Below are positions 1-11,989 of a stretch of 64,000 bases of DNA, one piece after another (the stretch's first letter is position 1; every line of letters starts with the position of its first letter). The stretch covers positions 7,133,501-7,197,500 of the forward strand of contig NC_089736.1 of assembly GCF_035083965.1 (NCBI RefSeq). Direction: 5' to 3'. The DNA comes from Branchiostoma lanceolatum. Its lineage: Eukaryota > Chordata > Leptocardii > Amphioxiformes > Branchiostomatidae. A model generated the notes under the pieces. It was given only the letters and a program-made list of their open reading frames with translations, did no database searches and was not told the origin of the DNA. Position numbers and translations under genes: made by a program.

Positions 1-708
1 AGATGTTTTAGGGTTATAATGTGAGTTCATTTTTCTCGTATGTAACACCAATATTTTCAATTCATGAAATGATTTTACAACGATCTGTTCCCATAATATT
101 TCTATAATATTGGTTTGGCATTTATACTTTGACGTTGCCGTTCTTTAGCAAATGAAGTGCTCACTTTAGACTACCGTAAAAGCATGTGTCGTGGATGTAG
201 AGTTCGGCGTGGTCAATAACGTATACTTTAATTAATACCTAGAGCCTGTAGGAATAGGAAACAAAGAACAGCAGTGCCTGTGCTAAAATAATACTTCCAA
301 TCTTATGTGGCTGTGGTTTTCTGGCAAAATCATGGTGTTATTGAGCCACACACTGTTCTACCTTTATGATACCGTTCACTTAGCGACAACAAACCATAGA
401 AACACAGCAGCGTGCGTGTTGCGACTCAACAAGTAGTCTGGTGACAACGCGAAGTTTGTTTAGCTTTGTGACTTTCTTTGTCTTGCGTTAGAAACCGTGA
501 CGGTAAACATTGACGGTCAGGTACGGTAACAGCACGGTTGCAGTACGGTTACTGTCCATGAGCTACAAGTTCACGTACTTAGGTTTTCCTGTCGCTTGGA
601 TTCTTCTTGTCTTCTATCACACGTATACGGATAAGAACACATGCTACACATGTATGTTACGAAGATATGATTAAGTAATATAGATCAAGAAGAAATATCA
701 GCACTTAC
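1..708. other. no gene seen
   Basis: AT-rich sequence with no reading frame bearing recognisable domains and no clear exon. If the candidate first exon just to the right is real, this stretch would be the start of its first intron, since that gene reads leftward and out of the window. Confidence 0.5.
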
Positions 709-904
709 ACCCTGGTCCCTTCCATGGCCGGTCGGGGCTCTTAGATCGGGCTGTAGAAGAGCCGGACTCGGAGGACGCTATCGGGTGTCCGTAGTCCGGG
801 GGAGCGGACCGTGTGCCGTCTCTGGTCGGCGACCTGGTGCGACTGACCCCGAGACGTTTGGCCGGGGAGGTCGATCTCCGCCGCCGACCCCTTCTCCCTT
901 CCAT
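709..904 (-). CDS. candidate first coding exon, Arg/Ser-rich N-terminus
   Basis: A GC-rich island in AT-rich surroundings holds an open frame from an ATG at 904, ending at a strong splice donor (GT|gtaagtgc) at 709/708. It gives 65 codons plus one base. The peptide is basic and rich in Arg, Ser and Pro (it begins MEGRRGRRRR and contains RSKSPDRPW), a low-complexity N-terminus with no domain I recognise. The rest of the gene would lie left of the window. The ATG has purine context on the minus strand. What is seen is the frame, the base composition and the donor; that it is a translated first exon is inference. It could instead be a CpG-island promoter with a chance ORF. Confidence 0.35.
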
Positions 905-1694
905 GGGCGTGTTTACCGTAGATCCTACACGTCTGTAGTGTGTTTTCTTGACGTTACAACGTCAAGCAAATAAACGGCCGTCGCGCTATCCTTTCATGCA
1001 GCAGTTCACTCCCATAGAACGCCTACGCGAAATACATGTAGCTGCTGGTAGAAACTATCTCTTTATCACATAGCAACGGTGATCTGCATACGGTAGGGTG
1101 TGGTTGGATAACATTGTCTTTAACCTTCACGAAAATCCAGCCCTCCAGCGTTGTTTACATAGCACAATACCGTACTCTGAAGTGAACCTGTGTTCCTTGG
1201 CCCATCCAACAAGTGCGTGACAGCACCATAATGTCAATGCAGGTGTTTCAGGTGTACGAGGAAGGCGACAAAACAACGTCGTATCGGGCACAATTTTGTT
1301 ACTCGTTTCGTAGGCAAGTTAGAATTCACTTCAATCCTTTTTCAACTACGTAAGGAATGCAATAAAAGGCAACAATAGTAAATAAGTCACATTCTTTAGA
1401 AAAAAAAGATATTGTTGGCGGCCAGTGTTTTTTGTTGTTGTTTTGCTGCCTTCCTTGTCATACCTGACCCATGGCGACCTGGGGATAACGCCGTTACCAT
1501 GACGACAAGCCCGGGGCTATCCTCTCTTTACCATACAGGAATCGAACGGAGATGATTACACGTGGAAACGCACGTGTTGTCGTGTTAATTACCGTACCAG
1601 CAGTGTTTTGAAACAACTATCACAGGAACTGTTAGCTTTTGCCTTTATTAGTTTATATAAAACTCTATTCCAAAACGAAACGATGTTATAGCGT

Positions 1695-1740
1695 TACGCC
1701 AAAAATAGTTACTCAAGCAACTGGATAAAATTTTGAAACA
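1695..1740 (+). repeat. half-copy of hairpin MITE
   Basis: The stretch from acgccaaaaatagttactc onward matches the left arm of the palindromic element at 63519-63689 nearly base for base. Only one arm is present, so this is a truncated or solo-arm copy. Confidence 0.7.
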
Positions 1741-4124
1741 GTCAAAACACAGTCACAACTGTGTCTAACATTCATCAGCGAAACGATGTTATACATTCCT
1801 GACGTAGCAAACTATTATCAGCATAATAGGAAGGGACCACCCTAAAGATTAATAAATAAATAAACAAATAATATTCAAGAGTATTAGCATGCATAGTTTG
1901 ATTGTCTTTATTATTATTCATAAAATAGATAGTTTTTAAAACTGTCAGATGCTAGCAACAGTTCAACCGCTCTGTATGTACAAGTGCCAGACATTATATC
2001 TGCTACAATTGTCGCGCAATAAAGTTCTTCTTCTCCAAGATTGTGTCCACGACACCATTATACACTAGATAAATACACGTTTCTAATGCTGGCCTCTCGC
2101 TATGTTTATCAGGTATTCTTGTAAATCTAGCACCAGAAAAAAAAGATATATCATTCATTTCCTGATGTTCTATGTTTGATTCTTTTATTTTACTATCTAC
2201 CGATCGTTTTTGAAACATGTTTCAGAATGAAATGCACAGAGTCGAGATATATGTTTGAAAATTTGGATGAAAATGTATGAGGCTTTATGTGATAAGTGCT
2301 TTATATAAAAGCTTTGTGGGTCAGGAAAACACTTTTTAAATCCCCTCTGCATATGCATTTCGTGACATTGATTGATTGCTGTTGTCTATTAATAAGGTCG
2401 CGTTATGTATAATTCAACTTCAAACTACTCATGCCTTCGACTCATTTTGTCCCCTGGCCCCGCCCACCTCCGTCAGAAAAGTAGAAAGGCGAATATTTGA
2501 CGGATATGCAGCCGTGGCCACTCTCGCATTGGTCGAATCGCTAATACTAGTAATAGCCATGGTATTATTGGTCGAACTGCTAGTTGTGATGGGCAGTGAG
2601 TATGGGTGTCTTTATACCTTTGTAAAAGTCTTTCCAAAACTTTCACAAAAGGCGAATTTTTTTGGTCTAATGTAAAATATCTCGTAGTGGTATGCCCAAA
2701 GTGTAACGCATTTCCCTACCTTTTCTGGTTTATACAAAGGGAAGAGTTTGAATAACGGAAGGCAAGAAGGGCAAACATGAGAAGCTTGCGTTCGTTGTTG
2801 ATGTTTCCTGTACCAGCACACCTGTTGAATGGATCATCGATTCAACCAATGAGACAATGGCGATTATTGGTTCGACCAATCAGAGAAAGACTGCATGTCT
2901 GTCAAATGTTTGAATTTTTTCTTGTTTTTATCTTGCATTGCATGCATTGCATATCATGCCCAATACAAAATCCCCAATCCCCAAACTAACTATGAGATAA
3001 TCATGTGATTGAAAACGTAAAGAAAATGTTTCTTAAGTCTATAGGGTGGGCTTGCTCCTTTATTCTGGGAATGACATGTAGACAGGGAAAACAATAATCT
3101 TTGCTAGACTGGTATCTCTTTTACTCTGCTGTGCTAGTACATCATAAAACCCAAACGTAACAATAAAGATTTAGTACTAACGTTACTTTTCTAAGGATAA
3201 AAACAAAGCAAACTTTTTAATAAGAGCCTTTTCCTAAATGTTTGGCCATTTGTTTAGGTTTCCTGGGGTTTCTATTTCTAACTAGACAACAGTCTAAAAT
3301 AGACTTCACGTTCAGCACTAAGGACAGGGAGGTAAAATCAAAGCACAACGTTGCAACTGTTAAAACGTAAAATTTAGTACCAGAAAGTACACACGAAGTA
3401 CCGCCTGCAGGTCCCCATGCATGTAGCAGGGCAACCAAACCTCTCTTGAAGATGCCCGGTGGTATGAAACATTCACAGAAGCTTAACTTTATCTTGGAAG
3501 TTTATAAGCCAGGTGACACTCGAGAATTTGAAACCTACCTAATCGTTTGGTCCTAAGAAAGGATGATGTCACAGATATTTCCACAGCAACAGAGCCATTC
3601 ACTTTGACACGGTTCAGGGAATTCCCCTAAATTTTGGTCAGCTGATTTTCATAAACAACGTATTTACAAAATGCACAGCCTTGGAGTGAAAGGTCAAAGG
3701 ACTCTTTCATTACAAGATAAGGGTAGGGAGGTTGGTTGAGACGATTCTCAAGTTGGGGCGAGGGGGGAGGGGGCAGCTGCAGGAAGCTTCATAGTTGCGA
3801 TTTAAATTACTTTATTCATTGACACAATGCGACGAGGCAATACAACGTTATGATTACAACGCACAGCTGGCAATTGTTTACGCACGAAGAGTTTCCAGTT
3901 GCAAGTTTCTTCAAACATCCAGCCAACAAGAAAGTTAAATGAAACGTTAAGTATATCGATTTAGCCATATCAGAGGAAACTTCGTTCTTAGATTGCTACA
4001 GTACATGCAGTAACTTCCTCGCGTAATAAAAGTAAATATAACTTTGGATTGGCAATTGTTTTTTTGCCAAAAGCAAAATAAAAAATTGCGTAAAGATGAA
4101 AATAATTTACGGATTTGAAGTCAC

Positions 4125-4250
4125 TCATTGGTCGAACAGCTAATTGCCACGATCTCATTGTTCGAATACCTAATTGCCACGCTCTCATTGGTTGAACTGC
4201 TAATTATGATCGACAGTCAGGATAGGTCTATTGTGATGGACAGTAAGAAT
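4125..4250. repeat. short tandem/dispersed repeat (ttggtcgaac-type)
   Basis: Three imperfect units of about 35 bp each contain cattggtcgaacagctaatt-like sequence, ending with a 'gacagtcaggataggtc' tail. Related copies lie near 2520-2600 and 39206-39250, so it is a dispersed family rather than a local slip. Confidence 0.55.
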
Positions 4251-5380
4251 GTCAGAGGTATCCCTTAATACTCCAGTCATCGATAAGGTCCAAGGAAAAT
4301 ACAATCTAGACGATCCCAAAGAGGGAACAATTTTCCAAGTTGAAATCCCCCCGAGGAACGAACTGTCGTGCAGCCAACTAACGTTACAGTGTTAATTAGC
4401 CGTTGATGATTGACATTGTAGGTAATTAAATTTGCAGCTTCTGAATATTAATTACTTAGTTAGCGTTTGACCCCCAACCTTTATCCCACAATGCATGTCT
4501 TGAAATCTGTTATTCTCGTCTTCAAAAAATGTTCTTGTAAACTTTGAAAAAAGTTGGTGAAATTTTGATTTAGGCAAGCTAGGTCCAAAGGAAAAACGCG
4601 TGCAGACACCCTTAAGTATGCACCTTGAGTGGGAAACTCAGAGAAAGTTTTTCCACCGTTTGTAAAGTTTTTAAAGTGTGAACGTGTCTAAACCACAGAC
4701 GCTGTTTACAAGTCGAGGCGGTGGTACATATAGCGGTGTGTGTCGCTCCTCCTTTGTACCGACGTGCTCGTGTGTCTTCACGGTTGTGTTGCCACAGTCC
4801 CCACAGAAACTGATGGAAACTAGGTGAGGCTAGTTCCGGCCCGCCAGCATTCGAACGTTGATTCTGGTTGGACTCACTTGAGACTTGGCTGTGTGAGACG
4901 CTATTGCATGTAATCGCTGGGTTTCCCATGGCAGAACAAGTCCGTATTCGTGGGGGCGAGCGTCGTCATTTTTGAGGTGGGGCCTTTTCCTGCTGATTAG
5001 ATGGTGGCGGTCCGGGTTTGTCGAGGAGAAAACAACCAAAATAGGCGGTTTTACACCCCCGTGTGAAGATCACAGTTGGCACAGTCCGGTTCAGTTCGTT
5101 CAGCTCAGTCGTGTGTGCAAGGATGCTGCATGTGCGGAGATGTTTCGGATGGATTTTTTTTGCAAGTTTTCGGGACAATTTCAATCCTTTTCTTCTCAAG
5201 TTTGTTCCTTTAATGTGTGTAGTAACTGCTGGAATATTGTCGTGGCGGTATTCGGTGCGTTTCGAGGAGTTTCGAGAGGAAAGGGGCTTCCTTTACTTGC
5301 TGCGTTTAGGAGAGACGACAAAATGGCGAGGCTGGCGTGTTGAACAGACGGCGTGGTGAAGACACTCGTTCTTACAAGGT

Positions 5381-5887
5381 AAAGCAACAAACTGTTTCCT
5401 CCACATATGGTTGAAATGTGAAATTTGGTGTCATTTGGTGTATTTCTTTGAATCCCGAGCGGAAAATGCCGTGTTTACGACAACCTTTACAAATGTCTAT
5501 TTCTTTCGTATTTTTTTGTTCTTTATTTTGTGCGTAAATAACGTTGCATATCTTTGGCGAGTTGTGTGAAAATTGTAGGAAGTATGAGTTGATATTAGTA
5601 GCAGAAAAACTGAAAGAAGAGTGTCCTTTGTTTCCCTCCACGTGGCCGTCACACCTGTTGGAATGTACGTGACGTCACTCCTCAGTTTTCCCGCCAAAAC
5701 GCGGCGTGGAGGGGAGAGCGGGGCGTGTGTTTTAGTCTTGCGGATTTAACGACTGTTTCTCTTAGTTTTCGACGAAATAACTGGCCTTTATTCTGTAATT
5801 CTAGCCTCGGGGAAGCTGACGAACTGGCGGAAATGTTGGAGGGAACGTCGGGCGGCGTATTGCTGGAAAACTCGTTCTTTACTGGAG
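5381..5887 (+). repeat. tandem duplication of promoter plus first exon (unit about 506 bp)
   Basis: The sequence 5' of and including the exon ending at 5381 (ctcgttcttacaag|gtaaag) and that of the exon ending at 5887 (ctcgttctttactggag|gtaaaa) are diverged copies. After each donor the introns also match: 'gcgtaaataacgtt' near 5533 against 'gcgtgaataacgtt' near 5980, and 'gtatgagttgatatta' near 5582 against 'gtatgagttaatata' near 6023. Each copy also contains an E2F-like site. This looks like a tandem duplication giving alternative promoters and first exons. Confidence 0.6.
5670..5699 (+). promoter_or_regulatory. CRE plus E2F-like composite promoter element
   Basis: A perfect CRE palindrome TGACGTCA lies at 5670-5677. 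Eight bases later is TTTTCCCGCCAAAA (5686-5699), which matches the E2F consensus TTTSSCGC with flanking A/T runs. It sits about 135 bp upstream of the ATG at 5833. The same composite (TGACGTCA, eight bases, TTTTTGGCGCCAAAA) recurs at 19420-19450. Such sites are typical of cell-cycle genes; the regulation itself is inferred. Confidence 0.6.
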
Positions 5888-8800
5888 GTAAAACAAAGTC
5901 TATTTCGTCGGTAGAATTCCTTATGATTTAGTGCCATTTCTTCCCGGTCTGGTTAGGATATTTTGCACTTTATTCCGTGCGTGAATAACGTTTATATTTA
6001 TGTAGCGAGTCATGTAGGAATGGTATGAGTTAATATAATATATGTGGCAGAAAAAATGCGACAATATGTGTTAACTTTGTTTTATAATATGTCCACGTGC
6101 CGTGTCCGGCTGTACCGCCACCAGTATAAACGCGCACGTGGGCGGCTTTAACTCGGTCAGTTCTTTCCGCCAAAATACCTGGTGGACAGGAAAAAAACTT
6201 ATGGCATTCCATGCGTATTGGAGAGATGTGTTATAAGTTGCTGTAAGTTTGTGCTTTGAGGTGAAGAAGTTGAGTGCTGTGGCGCTTAAAATTTAAGTTT
6301 GAAGTTGTTAGCAGTGAGAAGTAAAACAAATTTGTTTTTGATGCATTTTATGAAGTTATTATGCAAATGTGCTAAACAGTGAGTAGATGTCAGTACTATG
6401 AAGATTTCAGCATTTTTTTATTTCCATTTTCGGGGGCCCTAAATTGGCTAGTAGCTTTGGTTGCCGAGGTACAAGTAATGTGTTCCATAATTTGGTTTAC
6501 TATTCTAGAAATAGCTGTTGAAATTCTGCTTCGATATATAACATCACAAAGGGTAACATTTGAAATGACTTGACAGCTGATGATACTTGTTACTTACTAT
6601 GACTTTTATTGCCACAGGGAGGAACATTGAGGGAAACCTGCGCTTAGAAGAGACGTCCCGGTGAGTGTTTCACAATTTCTTTGTCTTGATCATATTTTTG
6701 GTACCAATACCTTTGCCAATTACCTTTTTGAACTGTTAAACACTACTTAATCAGTACGTTGATGTTATCGGTGACACTTATTGTGTACCGTATATTCAGT
6801 TTCACTTATCGGGTACCGTATATATTGTACAGCAACATTTACGTAGACTACTCCTTGTATACATTGATTATATGATGTGAATATGGTTTAATGTATACTT
6901 GACCTCTATACTTATTTGATAATATGTGTATATTTTGTGTTAACATCACAATTCAGACTTTCGTGTTTGTTCCAATCAAGATTGAATGGAATTTTTTTCA
7001 AAAATTAAATAGTAACTGTTTGGTAGTGTTAAGTCAAGGTAGCAGCACACAGTATTTAAATGCCACTCCCGGAATCCGTGATCAAGCAGTAAAGAAATGG
7101 TGCGGCCTACATCTTGAACCACATGTTAAGATGTTTTGTGAGGGGAGGCACAAACTTTACTGTAGGATAGTACGTTTTTATGAGATGAATAAGTCTGCTT
7201 TTAGATTGTACGAATTACGAGATTTGGAATTTTGCCCATTCGGCGTATAAATATGCTTCTCTTGAGCACCCTAACGTTACTATGGTTTCATCCAAGTCGA
7301 TGTTGGTCACTTTGTAGCCCATAGGCAGGAAACTGTGCTCTGCTACCTTGAACATCATTATTGAAACAAGTTTATTGCAAGTTCTTGCCCGTAGGCTAAT
7401 TGCAAGTTCTTGCCCGTAGGCTAATTGCAAGTTCTTGCCCGTAGGCTAATGGCAAGTACATGTAACATGAAAGGACGGACAATATAGCATGTGACTATTC
7501 TAGTCTCAATAGTAGCTCTATCTTATTTGGGTTTGACTTTTTTTTCCGAGACAATGGAAGACGAAAGATCCCATTTTTTTCTGTAATGTGCGGGTTTCTT
7601 GATGTTGAGAGGAGACGTAGTTTTCTTTTGGTCTGTAAACATGGAGAAGTTTGGATGGAATTTGGTGGGCTCTTTAAACAGCGCCTTTCTTTCTTGATTG
7701 TAGAAGGAGAAATAAAATGTGTTTCGTACGTCTTCCTCCGTGTTCAAAATGCAGTATTTGCAAGTTCTTTAGAACTCAAAAAGCTATGAATGGATAGATG
7801 TGAACTTCGTTGTGTGATTCCGTCTTTACCTATCCAAGACATTATCAGATTTTGGCAGGGTTTCTTGCTAATGCAGCTGAATTTTGTTTTCATGCAAATT
7901 GTGCTGTGTACCTAAATACATACGATCCATTACGCGGAATACATACTATCCTTACTCATTTGTTGGCCATCACGCTAGCACCGAATCTAGCTTTGTCTGG
8001 TCCTCCTAGTTGGTTTATTCAGTCTTAATTTCGTGCAGCTTGAGATTTTTAGAGTTTAGCCAGATGGCATACGTAATTATTAAGGTCTTAAAAGCCAAGA
8101 TATCGTACGAAGAACTGGTTATCCCGAGTCCACCATCTTGAATTTGGCGGTCATGTCACGTAAAAGTCATATGAAATCTTAAAATTCGTATGAATACTTT
8201 GCCACCCCTGATATAGAGATTTTGGTACTGAATAAAAAAGCATTAAACTCTTGGCAATGTTGGAAGGGTCCTCTAGGGAATTCAAGAAGTTAAATTTTGA
8301 TCATGTTTGCCCTGAGTTCAGGATTCAACGTATTGTAAATTTGACAGAACAAGCTGGATTGAAGGATATTTATAACACAGTTTATATTTTTAGTCTCTGA
8401 TGAATTATGATACCCGCTGGAGTGGAATGTTCCTTTAATCTGAGTGTTAAATATTGGAAGTCTGTAACTGTAAGAAAATTTGCATGACTATTTGCCGAAA
8501 GTAGATTATGTTTCAAAGTTGAATCACTTAGGCCCCCGTTCGTGATTGAAAAAGTAAAATGGTCAGCAATTTCAGCAAAGTCAACCAATTTACTTGTGAA
8601 CATGAACGCTCTAACGGTTTTGTTCCGTTTTATTCTGAACCTCCTCGCGAGGTAATCTACAACGGTTTTGCAGAATTGGCGTTGCGGAACCACTTCACAT
8701 CGACGTCGTACATCTGGGTACATGAGGTCATAGTTTTAGATGTCAATAGGATATTTTGGGCGCGTTTTTGAATGGTAACATCTTGTTACATCATCAGTGC

Positions 8801-10158
8801 TCTAGGGGTCGCTATTGTACAGATGTCAGATCGAAATTTTACTTCCCTTACCAGCGGTTGACCCAAACAAATGATGATAGCATGGTTGACAGGACTGGTG
8901 TGACAATATCTAATGTTGTCTCTGTGTTGCTTTTTCTTGAAACCTTCTCTGGTCTTATTGCAGATTGTCGTCCAACACAGCATTGCTGCCGACTCCAGCC
9001 TGCAGTTAACACCAGTGCGAGAAAGAGTCTCTTCCTGGAAGACACGTGTTTAACAGTTAAGTTGTTCATTGTTCTGGCTATATCTTCTTGAAATTTATGC
9101 TTTTAAAGTTCCCTGTATGCAGAAATAGAACTGTTTGCCAACTGAAGTAATTGGACTTGCTTTTCCAAGTTGACTGTACAGAATTTCTTTTATCAGAGAG
9201 CTGGAATCAACTTTACTCACTACTGCTTTTCATTTTAGATTGAATCGTTCCTTTGTAAACTAAGATTATTTTGAATTTGCTTAACTTAACAGGGGATCCC
9301 ATAACTTTAAACGTATATTTATAAGTTTGACATCGTGTTGCACCAGTGTCGGTTGTCTGAAAAGTGTTGCGTTTTGACGAATGATGAATCAAAGTGGCTT
9401 GTGGAACCATGTGCAAGCCTGCCAACGGGAACTTATGAAATGCAAGTTTATCCGACGTCGATTGATAAGATTAATTGCCGTTTTGGAGCCTCTAGCTATT
9501 ACTTGATTTAGACAGGGGGACCGTGAAATGTGAACACTGTAGCTGCATCACATTCAAATCTGGTCAACGTAAAGGGGGGAGGGCGTTCGAAGCCGCTGTT
9601 ATATCGTTATTTAAGACAAGTTTAATCGCGACATAAACTAACAAACACCTCTACGTTTCTTGTGTGTTTTGTATGGCTTTATGCCTCGTGTAAAACAAGA
9701 AAGTTTGCCTTACGATTGTTGACTGTTCTTTATGTAAGACTTGCCATTATGCAATGACCTTGCATCGAATGTAGCCATTGTTTATAGCCAAATTTTCCTG
9801 GTGGCGCAAAAGTCTGTGTACAGAAATTCGTGTTTCATTCAGACGTCTGCTATATCCATGAAGTTGGGTTGTCGGCGTTTTTATTCAGCACACTAGCGGA
9901 TAGAAACATACAATCTGTCTCTCTTCTGCATAATAAGACAAAGCAAAACCCATTTGAAGTTATGGTACTGTTGAAGTTATGGGATCCCACGTTATAATTG
10001 TAACGGTTACCGTTTTTGCATTTATAAATATGTTGAGGTATGACACTTTTTTCTTCTTTTCATTTAGTCAAATGTATCCAGAGGGGCGACAGCAACAGAC
10101 TCCAGCCGAGGGGATGCAGAGAAGAGTTTCTTCTGGAGATGACCTGCCTCCAGCCTGA
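5833..10158 (+). CDS. small predicted gene with E2F/CRE-type promoter, unknown function
   Basis: Three exons join in phase to 62 residues: 5833-5887 (ATG, donor G|gtaaaa), 6618-6660 (acceptor cacag, donor CG|gtgagt) and 10068-10158 (acceptor catttag, stop TGA). The exon containing the ATG begins at about 5805 after ttctgtaattctag. The peptide begins MLEGTSGGVLLENSFFTGG, then RNIEGNLRLEETSR; the last exon is Gln-rich. No domain is recognised. The N-terminus resembles that predicted from the minus-strand exon at 19297-19370: both have G4, L-(L/V)-E-N, then R-N-(I/V), which supports coding. An alternative terminal exon at 8963 is discussed separately. The exons are short and the last one rests on splice signals and phase only, so the 3' structure may be wrong; it could be a non-coding or alternatively spliced transcript. 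Confidence 0.35.
6165..6180 (+). promoter_or_regulatory. E2F-like site in duplicated promoter copy
   Basis: tcagttctttccgccaaaat is the counterpart, in the downstream tandem copy, of the E2F-like site at 5686-5699. The CRE is not preserved in this copy. An E-box-like cacgtg lies nearby at about 6135. Confidence 0.4.
7374..7448 (+). repeat. 25-bp tandem repeat, three copies
   Basis: Three perfect head-to-tail copies of a 25-bp unit (attgcaagttcttgcccgta plus ggcta) begin at 7374, 7399 and 7424. The unit carries no known motif. Confidence 0.9.
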
Positions 10159-10190
10159 TCGAGACTTTGCTGCGACCGGAGATACAAGTC
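8890..10190 (+). repeat. left copy of inverted duplication (partner 16870-17720)
   Basis: Blocks here match the reverse complement of 16870-17720 in the same order: 8963-9095 against 17640-17545, 'ttactcactactgctt' near 9215 against 17275-17260, and 10035-10130 against 16998-16900. Each copy holds exon-like cassettes preceded by a polypyrimidine tract and AG. Indels are not multiples of three, so at most some cassettes stay coding. Confidence 0.65.
8964..9060 (+). other. exon-like cassette (alternative terminal exon?)
   Basis: The cassette begins after a good acceptor (ggtcttattgcag) and runs past 'gccgactccagcctgcag' to 'gacacgtgtttaacagttaa'. Related cassettes follow the acceptor before 10068 on the plus strand and lie near 17640 and 16985 on the minus strand. 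From the phase left by the exon ending at 6660 it would read LSSNTALLPTPACS and then stop. It is either an alternative last exon or a decayed duplicate. Confidence 0.35.
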
Positions 10191-10964
10191 ATGATATGTC
10201 AAGTCAAGTCAAAGACTTTATTTACATCATGAGTGTTTTGTATCATTCACATGATAATATCTTTATTGCAAGTTCATGCTCAAATGCACATGGAAATCGA
10301 AAAAGTTATCTAGTCTACTGTGAAAGTTCTATGATTGACTATGGTTGGGTTTGACTTCTTTCTTTGAAGGCAGTGGAAAATGAAGTGACCCACGTTTTTT
10401 ATCGTAAGTGGGTAGGTTGATTCTTGTAGAAAGATGGATTTGTGTAAATCATTCAAATGGTGAAAGGTAGGAGATTTTATGGAAGCTGTTTTATATAATT
10501 TGTTTATTTTCGTATCATATAGGGGACATTGGCAAATAGAAAGGTATTTCATTTTCCACTGCGTTCCTTGTACGAAACTTAGTAGACACATTTTCTCGTG
10601 AGCAGGCAGCTTTTTATACACACATGTATCCAGTGGGTGTGCGCTTTTTCGTATGTTGCACACAGCTGACCCGTTGGTCAAAATCTTTGTTGGAGAGATA
10701 CCTTTTCCATTGAGTATTCTGTTTTGATGTTTCTATAAAATGTTAACTTACTGTCATCCATAGATAATTTGAATATATATATTGGCCAGCCTTTGTCTTA
10801 GCAATGTACAAAATGCTGTATGTCTAGATCGAGATTGTTGACGTTCCAGATAAAGAAGTATCCGCTATTGTAGAGTACATGTTTCACATGGTATTATATA
10901 ACTGTACAGGTATAATCAAGGAGCAAAGATTGTTTTTCTAGATTAACTTGATTTTGTAAACCGA

Positions 10965-11534
10965 GACCGTTAACTTTGTGTAATGTTTAAGAATTGTTGT
11001 GCTAGAATCTTTGATATTTGTGCTACGAATGCACACGACGAACTTTGTAGTAATTTCAAAAGTATTGTTCTCAATATTGTTGGGCTAAGCTGATCTTGTG
11101 TGGCAAGACCGTCAACTTTGTGTAATGTTTAAGAATTGTTGTGCTAGAATCTTTGATATTTGTGCTACGAATGCACACGACGAACTTTGTAGTAATTTTG
11201 AAAGTATTGTTCTCAATATTGTTGGGCTAAGCTGATCTTGTGTAGCGAGACCGTCAACTTTGTGCAATGTTGAAGAACTGTTGTGCTAGAATCTTTGATA
11301 TTTGTGCTACGAAAGCACACGACAAACTTCGCAGTAATTTCGAAAGCATTGTTCTCAATATTGTTGGGCTTAGCTGATGTTGTTTACCGAGACTGTCAAC
11401 TTTCTGTAATGTTGAAGAACTGCTGTGCTAGAATCTTTGATATTTGTGCTACGAATGCACACGACAAACCATGTAGCAATTTAAAAGTATTATTGTTAGC
11501 AATATTGTTAGACTAAGCTGATGTTGTGTACCGA
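10965..11534 (+). repeat. 142-bp tandem repeat, four copies
   Basis: The word gaccgt(t/c)aacttt recurs at 10965, 11107, 11249 and 11391, with a degenerate fifth start at 11535, giving periods of 142, 142, 142 and 144 bp. Each unit contains 'ttgtgctagaatctttgata' followed by 'tttgtgctacgaatgcacac'. Copies differ by a few per cent. No conserved open frame spans the units, so it is a minisatellite-like array. Confidence 0.9.
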
Positions 11535-11989
11535 GACTGTATAATATTGTTTATTTGCAAAGATTTTACATGAAGAAGAAAAAGGCAAAAAGTTAAATGA
11601 TGATAAATGAGCTAGGCTGGTAGGAATGTGTAGAAGCCAGGAATTCATCTGAATTGTGTCCTTCTGCTGTAATATGAGAGTACTTGATCAAGTGTGAAGA
11701 CTAAATAACACTTCTGTCAAAACCATCTACCATCCCCAAACAAAGTCAACGGTGGCGCATAGTTTGAGCAAGGGTACTTACTAAATTACTTGTTCAGAAA
11801 CTATATGGCACTAGAGACTTTGGATCGGTTTTTGACCAGACAGAAGTGTTATTTTAATCTTAAGACTGGATCATAAACCCTTATGTTATATCAAAGGAGA
11901 TGATTTTGGGAGGATTGTTGGGTTTTACATACTTATGGACCAGCGTAGTTCATGTTAAAGTGTGTCGAGTCTTTCATTAACATCCAACC

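Larger units (their letters stand above)
905..5000. other. intergenic, dispersed repeat pieces only
   Basis: No exon with family resemblance was found. At 1695-1740 there is one arm of the hairpin MITE seen complete at 63.52 kb. Around 2515-2600, 2830-2880 and 4125-4250 there are imperfect copies of a short repeat built on cattggtcgaactgctaatt, also present near 39.21 kb. The reading frames here are short and lack splice logic. Confidence 0.5.

Noticed and set aside
4612-5359. Overlapping frames of 77-123 codons on both strands
   Set aside because: Several competing frames exist in a promoter-like GC-richer stretch; none has domain signals or phased partners. I regard the area as promoter and 5' untranslated exon.
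10965-11534. CRISPR-like array
   Set aside because: Units are 142 bp and repeat in full with no unique spacers; this is a eukaryotic tandem repeat.
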